Below the pieces are notes generated by a model that saw only the letters and a program-made list of their open reading frames with translations, was not told the origin of the DNA and made no database searches. A program made the position numbers and the translations under genes. From Bacillus sp. 103mf (lineage in GTDB: Bacteria; Bacillota; Bacilli; Bacillales; Bacillaceae_G), in the NCBI RefSeq assembly GCF_900116295.1, contig NZ_FPAF01000004.1, forward strand, positions 1 through 64,000: a stretch of 64,000 nt of DNA. The letters run 5' to 3'. Positions 54,150 to 63,006 of the stretch are shown in pieces (position 1 is the stretch's first letter; each line of letters opens with the position of its first letter).

Positions 54150-55268
54150 TCATGCTTCCTTTGTTACTTCAACGATGTACTCCATTCCTTTTCGTTGAAG
54201 ATTCATCGCTCCGATGCGGTCGTCATTGGAGGTATATGCACATGTTTTGCAACAAAAAATATGCTTCTTTTTATTACGATTTGCTTTTTCTGCGTGTCCG
54301 CATTTTGGGCATATTTGAGAAGTATAGGCAGGATCTACCGCAATAACCTTTGATTGTTCCATTCGAGCTTTGTATTCCAGCATTTGACGTAATTGAAAGA
54401 ATGCCCAAGAAACAGAAACATAACGGTCTTTGCATTTTACTCGTTCTGTTGCTACACGAATGCCCGTTAAATCTTCAATCACAAATAGCGTATCTGCTCC
54501 GTATTCAGAAACGAGTGCCTTACTGACACAATGATTTACATCGGTCATCCAACGGTTTTCTCTGTTTCCAATCTCTTTCAATCGTTTACGGGCAGATGGA
54601 GTTTGTTTACGCTGCAATTGTTTGCGGATTGCTTTGTATCTTGCTCGTTTATGTTTGATTATTTTCCCATTAAAGAAGGATGTATTCCCCTGAGAATCAT
54701 AAGAAGTCGCAACAAAATTGATTCCAAAATCAATTCCTACTACTTGTTTGATATTATGGACGGACGCTTCTTGTATCTCCTTTGTCATAGGAATGTGCAA
54801 AAACCATTTCTTATGCTTGTACACTAACTTAGCTGTTCCAAAAGACCATGATCCATCGAAGTATTGTTCCATTCCTTTTGTTTCGAATGGAATTTTGACA
54901 CGACCTTGCAATGTATTAACTGAAAATGTACCTACCGAAAGAGTGTAATCACGATTCCAAACAAGGTCATACTCCGGTTTTTTAAATTGTACCAAAGACC
55001 AATCATGTCCATTGCTTTTGTTCGTTTTATATCTTGCAATCACTGTCTTCATAACAGACTGTGCCATTTGCGAACGCAAGCCATAAGAAGAACGTAACAC
55101 ATGATATGTAGCTTTGTGTAAAGAAACCTGTACAAGGTTCTTGCTTTCAAATACAATGCGAGAAACAAAATTACATCCTTTCCGGTATGCAAAAATCGTT
55201 TCCTCCAACAGTTTTGCTTGTTCGATTGTAGGGTTCATTTTTAACTTAGCTGTAATGGTTATATTCAT
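54150..55268 (-). CDS. tnpB: IS200/IS605-family TnpB (OrfB), second element
   Basis: The start is ATG 55268 (MNITITAKLKMNPT), behind GTAAAGGAGGTGATTC, giving 372 aa; the longer frame includes the left-end DNA. The RuvC acids are in GIDFGINFVA, FVIEDLTG and NDDRIGAMN; the zinc finger is CPKCGHAEKA...CCKTC. It differs strongly from the TnpB at the start of the window, so the two are separate elements. No TnpA is near. Apparently intact and possibly active. Confidence 0.93.
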   Translation of the reverse strand: MNITITAKLKMNPTIEQAKLLEETIFAYRKGCNFVSRIVFESKNLVQVSLHKATYHVLRSSYGLRSQMAQSVMKTVIARYKTNKSNGHDWSLVQFKKPEYDLVWNRDYTLSVGTFSVNTLQGRVKIPFETKGMEQYFDGSWSFGTAKLVYKHKKWFLHIPMTKEIQEASVHNIKQVVGIDFGINFVATSYDSQGNTSFFNGKIIKHKRARYKAIRKQLQRKQTPSARKRLKEIGNRENRWMTDVNHCVSKALVSEYGADTLFVIEDLTGIRVATERVKCKDRYVSVSWAFFQLRQMLEYKARMEQSKVIAVDPAYTSQICPKCGHAEKANRNKKKHIFCCKTCAYTSNDDRIGAMNLQRKGMEYIVEVTKEA

Positions 55269-55352
55269 ATTCGAATCACCTCCTTTACTAAAATAATTAT
55301 ATCTTTTATTTAGTAAAGAACATATACCAAATAAGGAAAGGAGGATGTGCAG

Positions 55353-55442
55353 GATGTTTTTTGCTACGCAAAAAACATCCTGCACATCCTCCCCGACTTA
55401 CTCATTGGGCTACGCCCTACTCATTCCTTGAAGTTGGAGTAT
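55353..55442 (-). mobile_element. Left-end hairpins of the second TnpB element
   Basis: Two hairpins lie upstream of tnpB: GATGTTTTTTGC / GCAAAAAACATC near 55353-55380, and GGGCT ACG CCC with longer flanks (ACTCATT...) near 55400-55440. Such subterminal hairpins are typical of single-strand IS200/IS605 elements. The whole element spans about 54008-55440. Confidence 0.55.
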
Positions 55443-55526
55443 CCTGTACGAAAAATTTGATGAATGTATTGGTCAATGAAATAAAACGGTACGAATTTGT
55501 TTCAAAGCTACAGCAGTAATAAGAGC

Positions 55527-55550
55527 CAACTCCTAAGAGTCGGCCCCTCA
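55527..55550 (-). terminator. Terminator of the crystallin-like protein gene
   Basis: GAGCCAACTC and GAGTCGGC (one mismatch or G-U) lie about 20 bases after the stop on the minus strand. Confidence 0.6.
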
Positions 55551-55570
55551 TTGTTTCTATTAGTTTAGTA

Positions 55571-56116
55571 TTAATTTGCCTTCACAATAGCAGAGGAAAC
55601 TTGATCATTCCATGTTCTTGCGCCATCTCCCATACTAACTGTTGTTAAATTAATATATTTCCCATTGTTTACAATAGCAAGCGCGCGTCCTTTTGCATTA
55701 CTATGTTCATAAATTGTTGTATAGTCTCCAAATGGATGCGTAAGGATAGATGAAACCGCATCGTTATTTGAACCACCAAAGTTAGCTAAAATAACAGGGT
55801 TTCTACTCGAGTTCACAGTAAAACGCGCTCCCTTTAAATCTATGTCATAATAAAAAGTAGAATAAATCTGTGATGAAGATTGTAGAGATTTTGTAACATT
55901 TGGAGAAACTGGATGTGTCTTTAAGTATGTTTCAAATTCGGCTTTGTTATCAAATCCAATTGTTGTAGGATTTTCATTCAATTCACCCGGTGTTACAACT
56001 TTATATGGCTGTGAAGAAGAATCTGCATAAGCCGCCGTATTTGATACACCAAACAACATTGTGCCAGTTAATAAAGCAGTAGAAAGTACACCCATAACAC
56101 GTTTCAAATTTATCAC
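55571..56116 (-). CDS. Secreted beta/gamma-crystallin-like protein
   Basis: A 181-aa protein with a signal peptide cut after AYA (residues 1-31), then a spacer and a C-terminal domain of the beta/gamma-crystallin or peptidase-inhibitor I36 kind: YYDIDLKGARFTVN, ILANFGG and TTIYEHSNAKGRALAIVNNG with a Gly-rich turn pattern. The family binds calcium or inhibits proteases in some cases. AGGAGTGATAAA precedes the ATG. Exported; role unknown. Confidence 0.78.
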   Translation of the reverse strand: MINLKRVMGVLSTALLTGTMLFGVSNTAAYADSSSQPYKVVTPGELNENPTTIGFDNKAEFETYLKTHPVSPNVTKSLQSSSQIYSTFYYDIDLKGARFTVNSSRNPVILANFGGSNNDAVSSILTHPFGDYTTIYEHSNAKGRALAIVNNGKYINLTTVSMGDGARTWNDQVSSAIVKAN

Positions 56117-56291
56117 TCCTATAATAGAATACGTACAAGTTCATTGTACAATTATTTTCCTTTTATTGGTAAGTGGTTAATTTATTTCTCAACAAGGGAT
56201 TTGATCGAGATATATGTAATTATATTAATATTCGGTTTATGGTCTATGTACAATGTAATGAAAGGATTTTTTAATTAAAATCACTCCCAAA

Positions 56292-56448
56292 ATAAAGTGA
56301 AACTTCCATCAGTAGGGGTTTTCTTCATCCCCCACTGATGGTTAGTTGAACCAATCGGGCTTTTACGGGCAGTTATCCCCCATCCATCTTCTTCGATTCT
56401 CTCCCACTCTTGAGGTGGGGGTCTTACTGCCCGTTAATGCGGGATAAA
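56292..56448 (-). repeat. Family B (bcr1-like) repeat with ATAAA/TTTAT target duplication
   Basis: ATAAA at 56292-56296 and 56444-56448 flank a 147-bp element beginning GTGAAACTTCCATCAGT and ending TTAATGCGGG, the reverse of the copy at 14214. It lies between genes and appears harmless. Confidence 0.92.
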
Positions 56449-56621
56449 AAGTCTCAAATGACTGTTTCTAATTTTATCTTTGCTAGAAATATGTTTTTGA
56501 AATATATGAGTTAGCTTAAAGATAACTAAGTTTGTGAAGGATCACATTTAAGAATGATCGTACGAAAGGATTGAACTTTATTCAACAGCTATATTTATAT
56601 AGTTCAAAAAGTAATCTATCA

Positions 56622-56814
56622 ATATAAGCTAAAAAACGACATAATCCCTCTTTCTTTTAGAGGAGAACGAGAGCATCTGGCCATGCATAGAAGCGGTCAG
56701 GGCCTTTTTTTCACATACAATGTTTAAAACAAAGAGAGCAAGTACGGGGGGATAGGTCCGGTTGTATTTTGCATAGCATCGATTTATATAGTGAAAAATT
56801 AAAATGTTATATAA
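56622..56814 (+). repeat. Family A repeat, copy 8 (diverged)
   Basis: Recognised by AACGACATAATCCCTC, AGCATCTGGCCATGCATAG, GCGGTCAGGGCC, TTGTATTTTGCATAGCATC and GTGAAAAATTAAAATG. The left end is more worn than in the others. The following roughly 140 bases to the next gene are AT-rich. Confidence 0.8.
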
Positions 56815-56958
56815 GAATAAATGAGGATTAGTTTTAAAATTTCACATACCGTATTTTTATTAAAAAATAGGAAAATCAAAAAGTAATGTCGAATATATCA
56901 TAAGTGGTAATAGATAGTAAAAAATATATATAACAATGAACGAATAGGAGAGGTACAT

Positions 56959-57669
56959 ATGGAACCAGTAGAAGCAGCTAAACAAATTCTTGCATCTCAA
57001 TTTCCAAATTGTGACGCGGCTCTTTTAGGAGGAAGCATTGCAAGGGGAGAAGGAACGAAAACTTCTGATTTGGACATTATCATTTTTGATAGAACTCTTT
57101 CTTCAGCGTATCGTGAATCTTTTATAGCCTACGAATGGCCTGTTGAAGTATTTGTGCACAACTTTACGTCTTATAAAGACTTTTTTGCAAGTGATTGTAA
57201 ACGTGGTCGTCCTTCTTTGCCGCAGCTCGTTGTAGAAGGAATTGTGCTAAAAGATATGAAAGGGATTATACCAGTTATAAAGAAAGAAGCGCAGCAACTA
57301 TTAGAAAAAGGGCCTGAACCTTGGACAAAAGAAATGATACAACAGAAGCGGTATTTTATTACAGATGTGTTAGACGACTTTATTGGTGCAACAAAACGAG
57401 AAGATGAATTGTTTATCGCGAATCATCTTGCAGGTCTTGTTCATGAGTTCGTATTGCGAATAAATAATTGTTGGACTGGGCAATCAAAGTGGTTTATGAA
57501 GACACTGAGGAAATATGATGAACAGTTTGCTGCAGAGTTTGCAGCGGTGTTTGAACAATTTTATAAAACAGGAGCGAAAAAGCAAGTTATCGCGTTTGTT
57601 AATGGTATTTTAGGTATGTATGGAGGACGACTTTTTGAGGGATTTTGTATTGGAAAGGTTGAAAAGTGA
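56959..57669 (+). CDS. Nucleotidyltransferase-domain protein
   Basis: A 236-aa protein with the minimal nucleotidyltransferase motif LLGGSIARGEGTKTSDLDIIIFD (GS...DxD) at residues 21-46; the third acid is in VEVFVHN. The rest is helical (VLDDFIGATKREDELFIANHL). Aminoglycoside adenylyltransferases share this build, but so do other enzymes. TAGGAGAGG precedes the ATG. It overlaps the next gene. Confidence 0.85.
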   Translation: MEPVEAAKQILASQFPNCDAALLGGSIARGEGTKTSDLDIIIFDRTLSSAYRESFIAYEWPVEVFVHNFTSYKDFFASDCKRGRPSLPQLVVEGIVLKDMKGIIPVIKKEAQQLLEKGPEPWTKEMIQQKRYFITDVLDDFIGATKREDELFIANHLAGLVHEFVLRINNCWTGQSKWFMKTLRKYDEQFAAEFAAVFEQFYKTGAKKQVIAFVNGILGMYGGRLFEGFCIGKVEK

Positions 57670-58334
57670 TGGGACTTAAAAATCTTTTGATAAAGGATGT
57701 ACAACAACTCATTCCTTCTTCTGTAGAAATAGGTTTGTATTTGTATGACACTAAAACAAATGAAACTTTATGTATAAATGAAAATCAAAAGTTCCCTTTA
57801 GCGAGTTTGACAAAATGGATTGTAGGTAGTATTGCTTTTCAGAAAAGTGAGCATATAGCACCAATGACAATCAAAGAGGCTATTCGTAAACATTCGAGAG
57901 AAGCATATGATTGTATTTTAGAAAAAATTGATATAAGAGAGATGAATATTGAATTACAGCATATGAAACTCGATATACTCGTTAATAAGGATAATACGAA
58001 TATAACTAAAAATTGTGGAACACCAGCTAGTGTATTTCAATTCATGAAATTCTTATATAAGCATGAAAAAGAGAATATGTTTATCTTCGAATCTTTAAAA
58101 GAACAAGAAGACCCAGATGGTTTCCAATTCTCAAATCAATATGAATGGTTACATATGACTGGTGGGCTTGAAACAGTTTGTAATGATGTTGGTTATTTAT
58201 ATTTAGAAGATCGAGTGTTATTTTGTATTGGATTTGTTCGAGCATACGATGAAAATACAGCGTGGTATCAACTAGAACAAGTACTGAAAAATATAGGAGA
58301 ATTAATTGTACAAACATATAAAAATAAGGAATGA
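57669..58334 (+). CDS. Serine beta-lactamase-like (class A fold) protein without signal peptide
   Basis: About 221 aa. FPLASLTKWIVG gives the SxxK pair of the penicillin-binding/beta-lactamase family, and LHMTGGLE a possible KTG-like strand (with Met for Lys). No signal peptide is present and the protein is short. True resistance activity is doubtful; it may be a peptidase-like cytosolic hydrolase. The start overlaps the previous stop (GTGATG). Confidence 0.65.
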   Translation: MGLKNLLIKDVQQLIPSSVEIGLYLYDTKTNETLCINENQKFPLASLTKWIVGSIAFQKSEHIAPMTIKEAIRKHSREAYDCILEKIDIREMNIELQHMKLDILVNKDNTNITKNCGTPASVFQFMKFLYKHEKENMFIFESLKEQEDPDGFQFSNQYEWLHMTGGLETVCNDVGYLYLEDRVLFCIGFVRAYDENTAWYQLEQVLKNIGELIVQTYKNKE

Positions 58335-58338
58335 TTAC

Positions 58339-58893
58339 ATGGTTAGTTTACCGAATATTCAATTAAGGGAATTGTCATTAGAGGATATAGAAGACCGTTA
58401 TCAATGGTCATTAGATAAAGAAGTAACACGTCACCTAGTAGTTCCAGATCAATATCCGCCATTCACACGTGAAGACACAAGAAGATGGATTGAAATGTGC
58501 ATCAATCGAACAAATGGTTATGAACAAAGAGCAATTTGTTCCAAAGAAGGTGTGCATATCGGCTGGATCGATTTGAAAAATTTCGATAGAACAAATAAAA
58601 ATGCAGAGCTAGGAATTGCGATTGGAGATAAACGATATTGGGGAAAAGGTTACGGAATGGCCGCTTTATACGAAATGCTGCAAATTGGCTTTAAACAGTT
58701 CGGTTTAGAAAAAATTTGGCTGCGAGTAGATGCAGATAATACAAAAGCGATGAAAAGTTATGAAAGAGCTGGGTTTGTATGTGAAGGATTAATGAGAAAA
58801 GATCGACTAAGACACGGAGAATTTGTCGATCGTTATCGTTTTAGTATGTTAAAAGAAGAGTTAATGGAACTGTTGGCTATCATGAAGCAGTGA
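58339..58893 (+). CDS. GNAT-family N-acetyltransferase (AAC(6')-like)
   Basis: The start is ATG 58339 (MVSLPNIQLRELSLED), behind AAGGAATG, giving 184 aa. The acetyl-CoA loop is IGDKRYWGKGYGMAALYEML, then NTKAMKSYERAGFVCEG. It follows the two genes upstream with only four bases between, so the three may be one operon. Relatives acetylate ribosomal proteins or aminoglycosides. Confidence 0.88.
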   Translation: MVSLPNIQLRELSLEDIEDRYQWSLDKEVTRHLVVPDQYPPFTREDTRRWIEMCINRTNGYEQRAICSKEGVHIGWIDLKNFDRTNKNAELGIAIGDKRYWGKGYGMAALYEMLQIGFKQFGLEKIWLRVDADNTKAMKSYERAGFVCEGLMRKDRLRHGEFVDRYRFSMLKEELMELLAIMKQ

Positions 58894-59090
58894 CGAATCA
58901 ACTTTTGTTAGTTGCACAAGGAGAAGGGTATGGGTGTGGAGAGAATAAAGAAAAGATTTATATTCAGGTGGGAGAGGCTGCTTTTGGAAAAATGCTGAAA
59001 ATCACGGAATAAGTACAAGTGCGGGTCTAATGGCAATTGTAATAGAAGGAGAAGAGATGTTGGTGAATATGCCTATACTACAAAAGTAGT
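58894..59090 (+). pseudogene. Possible decayed gene fragments
   Basis: Short open stretches HEAVTNQLLLVAQGEGYGCG..., reading through GEAAFGKMLKITE to a stop at 59010, and then in another frame GISTSAGLMAIVIEGEE to 59087. They read like protein but have no start and shift frame. No family recognised. The first overlaps the end of the acetyltransferase gene. Confidence 0.4.
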
Positions 59091-59179
59091 AAATTCCTTA
59101 TCCCTCTTTCAGTGGATTCCTTTACGAAGTATCTTTTATACACTAGTAATAAAAGTATAAACATTGTGAGGGATGCTAG

Positions 59180-59944
59180 ATGATTACACATTTTGCAGAT
59201 ATAGAATTACAAACATTATCTATTGAAGGCGCAAAGCAAGTATATGCTGATATACTGCAATTTCCTATTGCAAAGCAAACAGAAACGTTTATTCAGTTTC
59301 AAGTTACTCCTTTTACAACCATTAGTTTCAAAGAAATATTAGAACCAATTGTGCCAACTCATTTTGCTTTTCAAGTGCCGTACTCTCTGTTTGATGAAAT
59401 TGCATTGTGGCTCACACAATCGGGTGTACAAATTTTAAAGGATAAACAAGGTGAAAAAGTTACTTATCATTCTTCAATCAGTAAAGCCGTATATTTCAAA
59501 GATAGTGATGGAAATATTCTCGAGATTATTTCACATGAATATGTAAAAGAAGAGGTTTTACAAAGGAAGGGTCCTTTACAAGTTATGTATGTAAGAGAAG
59601 TTGGATTTCCAGTTCCGTCTGTTCCTATGTTTCGAGAATGGTTGAAAAATACATTGCAAATGAAGACAATGCATGACCAAGATATATTCAATTTTGTAAT
59701 TGGAGGAACTGCACATGCAGTTGTTGTGAAAGAAGGAAGGCCATGGATTCCAATTGATATGAGAGCATTAATGCCGAAAATGAGCATTACTTTTGGAACT
59801 CCGGATATAGAATTTATCCAAAACGTAAATAAAAAAGAAGACACATTACAATTTATACAACATTCTTATTCTATTACGCTGAAACATACATCAGAGTTTT
59901 TACACGCTATTCCGAAACAACTGCATTTACCTTTATCTTTGTAA
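59180..59944 (+). CDS. Two-domain VOC (glyoxalase/dioxygenase superfamily) protein
   Basis: A 254-aa protein with an N-terminal VOC unit (FADIELQTLSIEGAKQVYADILQFP; AVYFKDSDGNILEIISHE) and a second, weaker one (VMYVREVGFPVPSVPMFREWL). Such proteins catalyse ring cleavage or isomerisation, or bind antibiotics. GTGAGGGATG lies before the ATG. Substrate unknown. Confidence 0.83.
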   Translation: MITHFADIELQTLSIEGAKQVYADILQFPIAKQTETFIQFQVTPFTTISFKEILEPIVPTHFAFQVPYSLFDEIALWLTQSGVQILKDKQGEKVTYHSSISKAVYFKDSDGNILEIISHEYVKEEVLQRKGPLQVMYVREVGFPVPSVPMFREWLKNTLQMKTMHDQDIFNFVIGGTAHAVVVKEGRPWIPIDMRALMPKMSITFGTPDIEFIQNVNKKEDTLQFIQHSYSITLKHTSEFLHAIPKQLHLPLSL

Positions 59945-60002
59945 ATAAATATGAAGTTATTATGGGGAAATATGGGCTATAGTTGTAAACTTATAGTGTA
60001 AA

Positions 60003-60326
60003 TATATATCTATTTTAATTTTTCGACATCTTTGTCTAGCTCTGCCTCCTAAGCCCTCATGTCTAAGAACCTTCCACACGAGAAGGTAAAAAACACCTTC
60101 TGTGTGAAAGAACCTTAGCCAACGGGCCTAAACAGTCGGCTCCGCTTTTCTTTATAAGTCGCTGTTATGCAGAATACAGCATGACCTACGCTCGCTTTCT
60201 CCTTTTGTTTGAAACCTTGCATGTGGCAGCAAAAGGACCTGACCGCTTCTATGCTTTTTAGATGCTCTCGACCATCTAAAAAGCAAGAGGGTTTTTATGT
60301 CAACTTTTTAATGTGGATTTATATAG
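60003..60326 (-). repeat. Family A repeat, copy 9, split by a family C repeat
   Basis: The element runs from CTATTTTAATTTTTCGACAT, is interrupted at 60030-60153, resumes at ATAAGTCGCTG, and ends TTTATGTCAACTTTTTAA. Removing the insert restores the usual CGACATATAAGTCGCTG-type order. Confidence 0.85.
60030..60153 (-). repeat. Family C repeat nested in copy 9
   Basis: Begins TTTGTCTAGCTCTGCCTCC and ends CAGTCGGCTCCGCTTTTCTT, with a hairpin CACACGAGAAGGT / ACCTTCTGTGTG. It resembles the nested insert at 32301-32421. Direct orientation is chosen by the host repeat; its own strand is uncertain. Confidence 0.75.
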
Positions 60327-60353
60327 ATTCTTTAAAAAATGGGGGATACATAG

Positions 60354-61322
60354 ATGGTTCAAATATTAGTAATGGGTGGTACACAGTTTGTTAGTGAAGC
60401 ATTAGCAAAGTTTTTAATTTCTAAAGGATATGAGGTAGATATTTTCACTAGAGGAACACGAGAAATTACTTATGAAGGAGTACGTACACATCTTATTGGA
60501 GATCGTAATGTTTCATTAGATATACAGAAGAATATTTCAGATAAACAGTACGACTTTATTTTTGATATTACGGCTTATCATAAGAATCATGTAAAAACAT
60601 TGCTTGATTATATAGATACAAGTAAATTAAAGCGATATGTATTATGTAGTTCAGGAGCAGTGTATGCTCCTTCTAATCAAACTTTATTTGAAAATTTTGA
60701 GCGAACAGAAAATTATAATTGGGGACAATATGGACTCGATAAAAAAGAAGCGGAAGATTATTTATTTTCCTTACATAAACAAGAAGGATTTCCAATTACG
60801 ATTTTTAGACCTTCGTATATTTATGGTGAAGGCAATAATTTGTATAGAGAAGCGTACATATTCGATCGCTTGACAAAAACCCTTACTATTCCTATTCCCA
60901 AAAATGTGGGTCCAGTGCAATTTGTACATATTGATGATGTAGTTCAAGTGATGGAAAGTGTAATAGGTTCAGAGCAATCTAATGGACAAGCTTATAATTT
61001 GTCGTATCCAGAAGATATTACATGGAAGACACTCGTCGATACAGCAAGTCATATAGTAGGAATAGATGCACATACTGTGGAAATAGATGAAACAGCATTA
61101 GACCCTGCCATTTCAACACGAAATTATTTTCCGTTCCGTAATGTTACTTACACGATGAATATAGAAAAATTAAATGCATATCATTTATATGTGCCACAAG
61201 TAAATTTGCACACTGGTCTACAGAAGGCATATCATTTTTATCAAACTGAAAATATTCAGTTAAGTGATGCTAATATGAATAAAGTTGATGAGGTACTTCG
61301 TATTTTTTCATTTCAGAGGTAA
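60354..61322 (+). CDS. NAD-dependent epimerase/dehydratase (SDR, extended type)
   Basis: A 322-aa Rossmann enzyme. ILVMGGTQFVSEALAKFL is a variant cofactor loop (GGTxF rather than GxxGxxG, as in mRNA-binding/isoflavone-type SDRs), the catalytic Tyr-Lys pair may be YGLDKKEAEDYL, and FRPSYIYGEGNNLYREAYIFD is a substrate-binding region. AATGGGGGATAC lies before the ATG. Substrate unknown; likely a sugar nucleotide. Confidence 0.85.
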   Translation: MVQILVMGGTQFVSEALAKFLISKGYEVDIFTRGTREITYEGVRTHLIGDRNVSLDIQKNISDKQYDFIFDITAYHKNHVKTLLDYIDTSKLKRYVLCSSGAVYAPSNQTLFENFERTENYNWGQYGLDKKEAEDYLFSLHKQEGFPITIFRPSYIYGEGNNLYREAYIFDRLTKTLTIPIPKNVGPVQFVHIDDVVQVMESVIGSEQSNGQAYNLSYPEDITWKTLVDTASHIVGIDAHTVEIDETALDPAISTRNYFPFRNVTYTMNIEKLNAYHLYVPQVNLHTGLQKAYHFYQTENIQLSDANMNKVDEVLRIFSFQR

Positions 61323-61397
61323 AAATTTAAAATAATATTGTTATGTAAACTAAATGTTTGTTCATAATATAAAGGAAAAGATCTAATTTTGTAGAAC

Positions 61398-61422
61398 CTG
61401 TCTAAAGGCAGATTTTTATTTT
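61398..61422 (+). terminator. Weak terminator after the epimerase gene
   Basis: CTGTC at 61398-61402 and GGCAG at 61407-61411 form a short stem, followed by ATTTTTATTTT. Confidence 0.55.
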
Positions 61423-61446
61423 ATATGTAAGAAAGGATGTAGCCGG

Positions 61447-61947
61447 ATGATTAGAATGTTAGCTGAAGTAGATGCAGAAAATTATTGGAATTTACGCTTA
61501 GAAGCATTGCAAAAAAATCCAGAAGCATATGTTACTACATATGAGGAAGCAATCAAAAAAGAAGAGCCGATTCAAGAAGTAATAAAAAATTTACAAGGGG
61601 AACATAGCTATACATTTGGTGCTTTTGATGAGAATAATAAGTTAGTAGGAATTGTAACATTATTAACAGAATCAAGAGCAGTACTGCGTCATAAAGGGCA
61701 CATTGTTGGGATGTATGTAAGTGCTCAAAGTAGAGGAAGAGGGTATGCACGTAATCTAATACATGAAGTCGTCAAAAAAGCAAAGAAGTTAAGTATAGAG
61801 CAAATTGGCTTATCAGTTGTTTCGGATAATATGGCAGCAAAAAAATTATATCATTCAATTGGATTTGAATCGTATGGTGTAGAAAAAAGGGCATTGAAAA
61901 TGGATGAAGTCTATCGAGATGAAGAATATATGGTTTTATTTTTATAA
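61447..61947 (+). CDS. GNAT-family N-acetyltransferase
   Basis: A 166-aa GNAT protein. IVGMYVSAQSRGRGYARNLIHEVV is the acetyl-CoA loop, and SVVSDNMAAKKLYHSIGFESYG follows. The start MIRMLAEVDAENYWNLRLEAL is typical. GAAAGGATG precedes the ATG. Stands alone; substrate unknown. Confidence 0.9.
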   Translation: MIRMLAEVDAENYWNLRLEALQKNPEAYVTTYEEAIKKEEPIQEVIKNLQGEHSYTFGAFDENNKLVGIVTLLTESRAVLRHKGHIVGMYVSAQSRGRGYARNLIHEVVKKAKKLSIEQIGLSVVSDNMAAKKLYHSIGFESYGVEKRALKMDEVYRDEEYMVLFL

Positions 61948-62343
61948 GAAATTTAATGTCACTGGGAATTATACATGAAAGCGATTATATTTCCCACTAA
62001 AAATAGGAGAGGTTTAACAATTTGTTGAATAATTAAATTCGTTAATACAAAGGAAAATATAGTGTTTCAAGTACTCTTATCCAAATTCATGTCAGAAAGC
62101 AACATTCCAATCCTAATAATTGTGTTATCCAAGTTGGAGCCCTGCCGATTTTCATCCGTCGAATAAATCAAGTAGTTCACTTTGAAGTGAACTGTTCAAA
62201 AACGTTATTTTTTCTAATCTAGCTTGTTTAGAAAGAATAACGTGGGGGTATTAAAATACCTTAAGTTGATGGGCATGGGGTACCCGCCAGCATTTTGGAA
62301 AAAACCCACGCTAAGAGAGTACAAAGGTAAAATCTAATTGATG
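61948..62343. other. Gene-free, highly structured stretch
   Basis: No supported gene. It contains a perfect dyad GTTCACTT TG AAGTGAAC (62175-62192), a long stem ACGTTATTTTTTCTAA (62202-62217) / TTAGAAAGAATAACGT (62228-62243, one mismatch), and a GC-rich run ATGGGGTACCCGCCAGC near 62274. It resembles the edge of a lost insertion element or a structured RNA; not identified. Confidence 0.5.
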
Positions 62344-62373
62344 AAAAAGACGACTACGCACAAGTAGCCGCCT
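62344..62373 (-). terminator. Terminator of the 138-aa beta-rich protein gene
   Basis: On the minus strand GGCGGCTAC (62372-62364) pairs with GTAGTCGTC (62357-62349) with G-U pairs, then TTTTT. The U-run and G-U pairs make it work only in this direction. Confidence 0.75.
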
Positions 62374-62382
62374 TTCGCACAC

Positions 62383-62799
62383 CTAAGTCATTGTTGAAGG
62401 AAGCACTTGACCTTCTGGGTACAGAGTAGCGGTTAATGTACGACTTCTTATATCGGTAACAGTTCCCGTTGGTACAGCTAGCGCTATCCTTATCTCATAG
62501 GTATGAGTTCCTGATGGTGGTACATCAACCCACGTAATGTTAGGAGTTATTTCTATACTACGGTGTGCAATGTCAGATTGTGACGTAAAAGCTATGTAAG
62601 TTCCGTCACGATATAAAAGGTAAGACAGTAAAAATTCAAAATTAGTAGGATTAGGACCAGGTGAACCCAAGTAAACAGTTGCCATTGATTCTAGTTTTAC
62701 AATTTGGCGAGATGTAGGAAAAGGCGGGAGAGTAAGAATGGCTACATTGGCTGGTGGTATAGGAATCCTTGTTAGGCTTTCTACAAAAGCAAATTGCAT
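62383..62799 (-). CDS. Beta-rich protein of unknown function, possibly spore-surface
   Basis: The start is ATG 62799 (MQFAFVESLTRIP), with TTAGGGGGTGT about 12 bases upstream, giving 138 aa; the longer frame has no good signal. It reads as beta-strands (VAILTLPPFPTSRQIVKLES, FLLSYLLYRDGTYIAF, HTYEIRIALAV), with no Cys and a Thr-rich end. No family recognised, but the neighbourhood suggests exosporium or coat-like proteins. Confidence 0.6.
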   Translation of the reverse strand: MQFAFVESLTRIPIPPANVAILTLPPFPTSRQIVKLESMATVYLGSPGPNPTNFEFLLSYLLYRDGTYIAFTSQSDIAHRSIEITPNITWVDVPPSGTHTYEIRIALAVPTGTVTDIRSRTLTATLYPEGQVLPSTMT

Positions 62800-63006
62800 A
62801 ATAGTACATACACCCCCTAATATTAAGCAATCAATATATCTTATTAGTGATTTTAATAAGATAGACCTTTCATCAATCTTTACTAACGGATAGCAAATGT
62901 TAAATAAACTAAATACATTAACTTCTGATAATGTTATGTTAACTATTGATGTATGGGGTATACAAAAAGAAACTTCATGTCCTCCTTTAACAGTCATATC
63001 GCGCAC

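Noticed and set aside
62800-63006. N-terminal extension of the 138-residue protein to 3006-side ATG
   Set aside because: No adequate ribosome site, and the added 69 residues show no fold.
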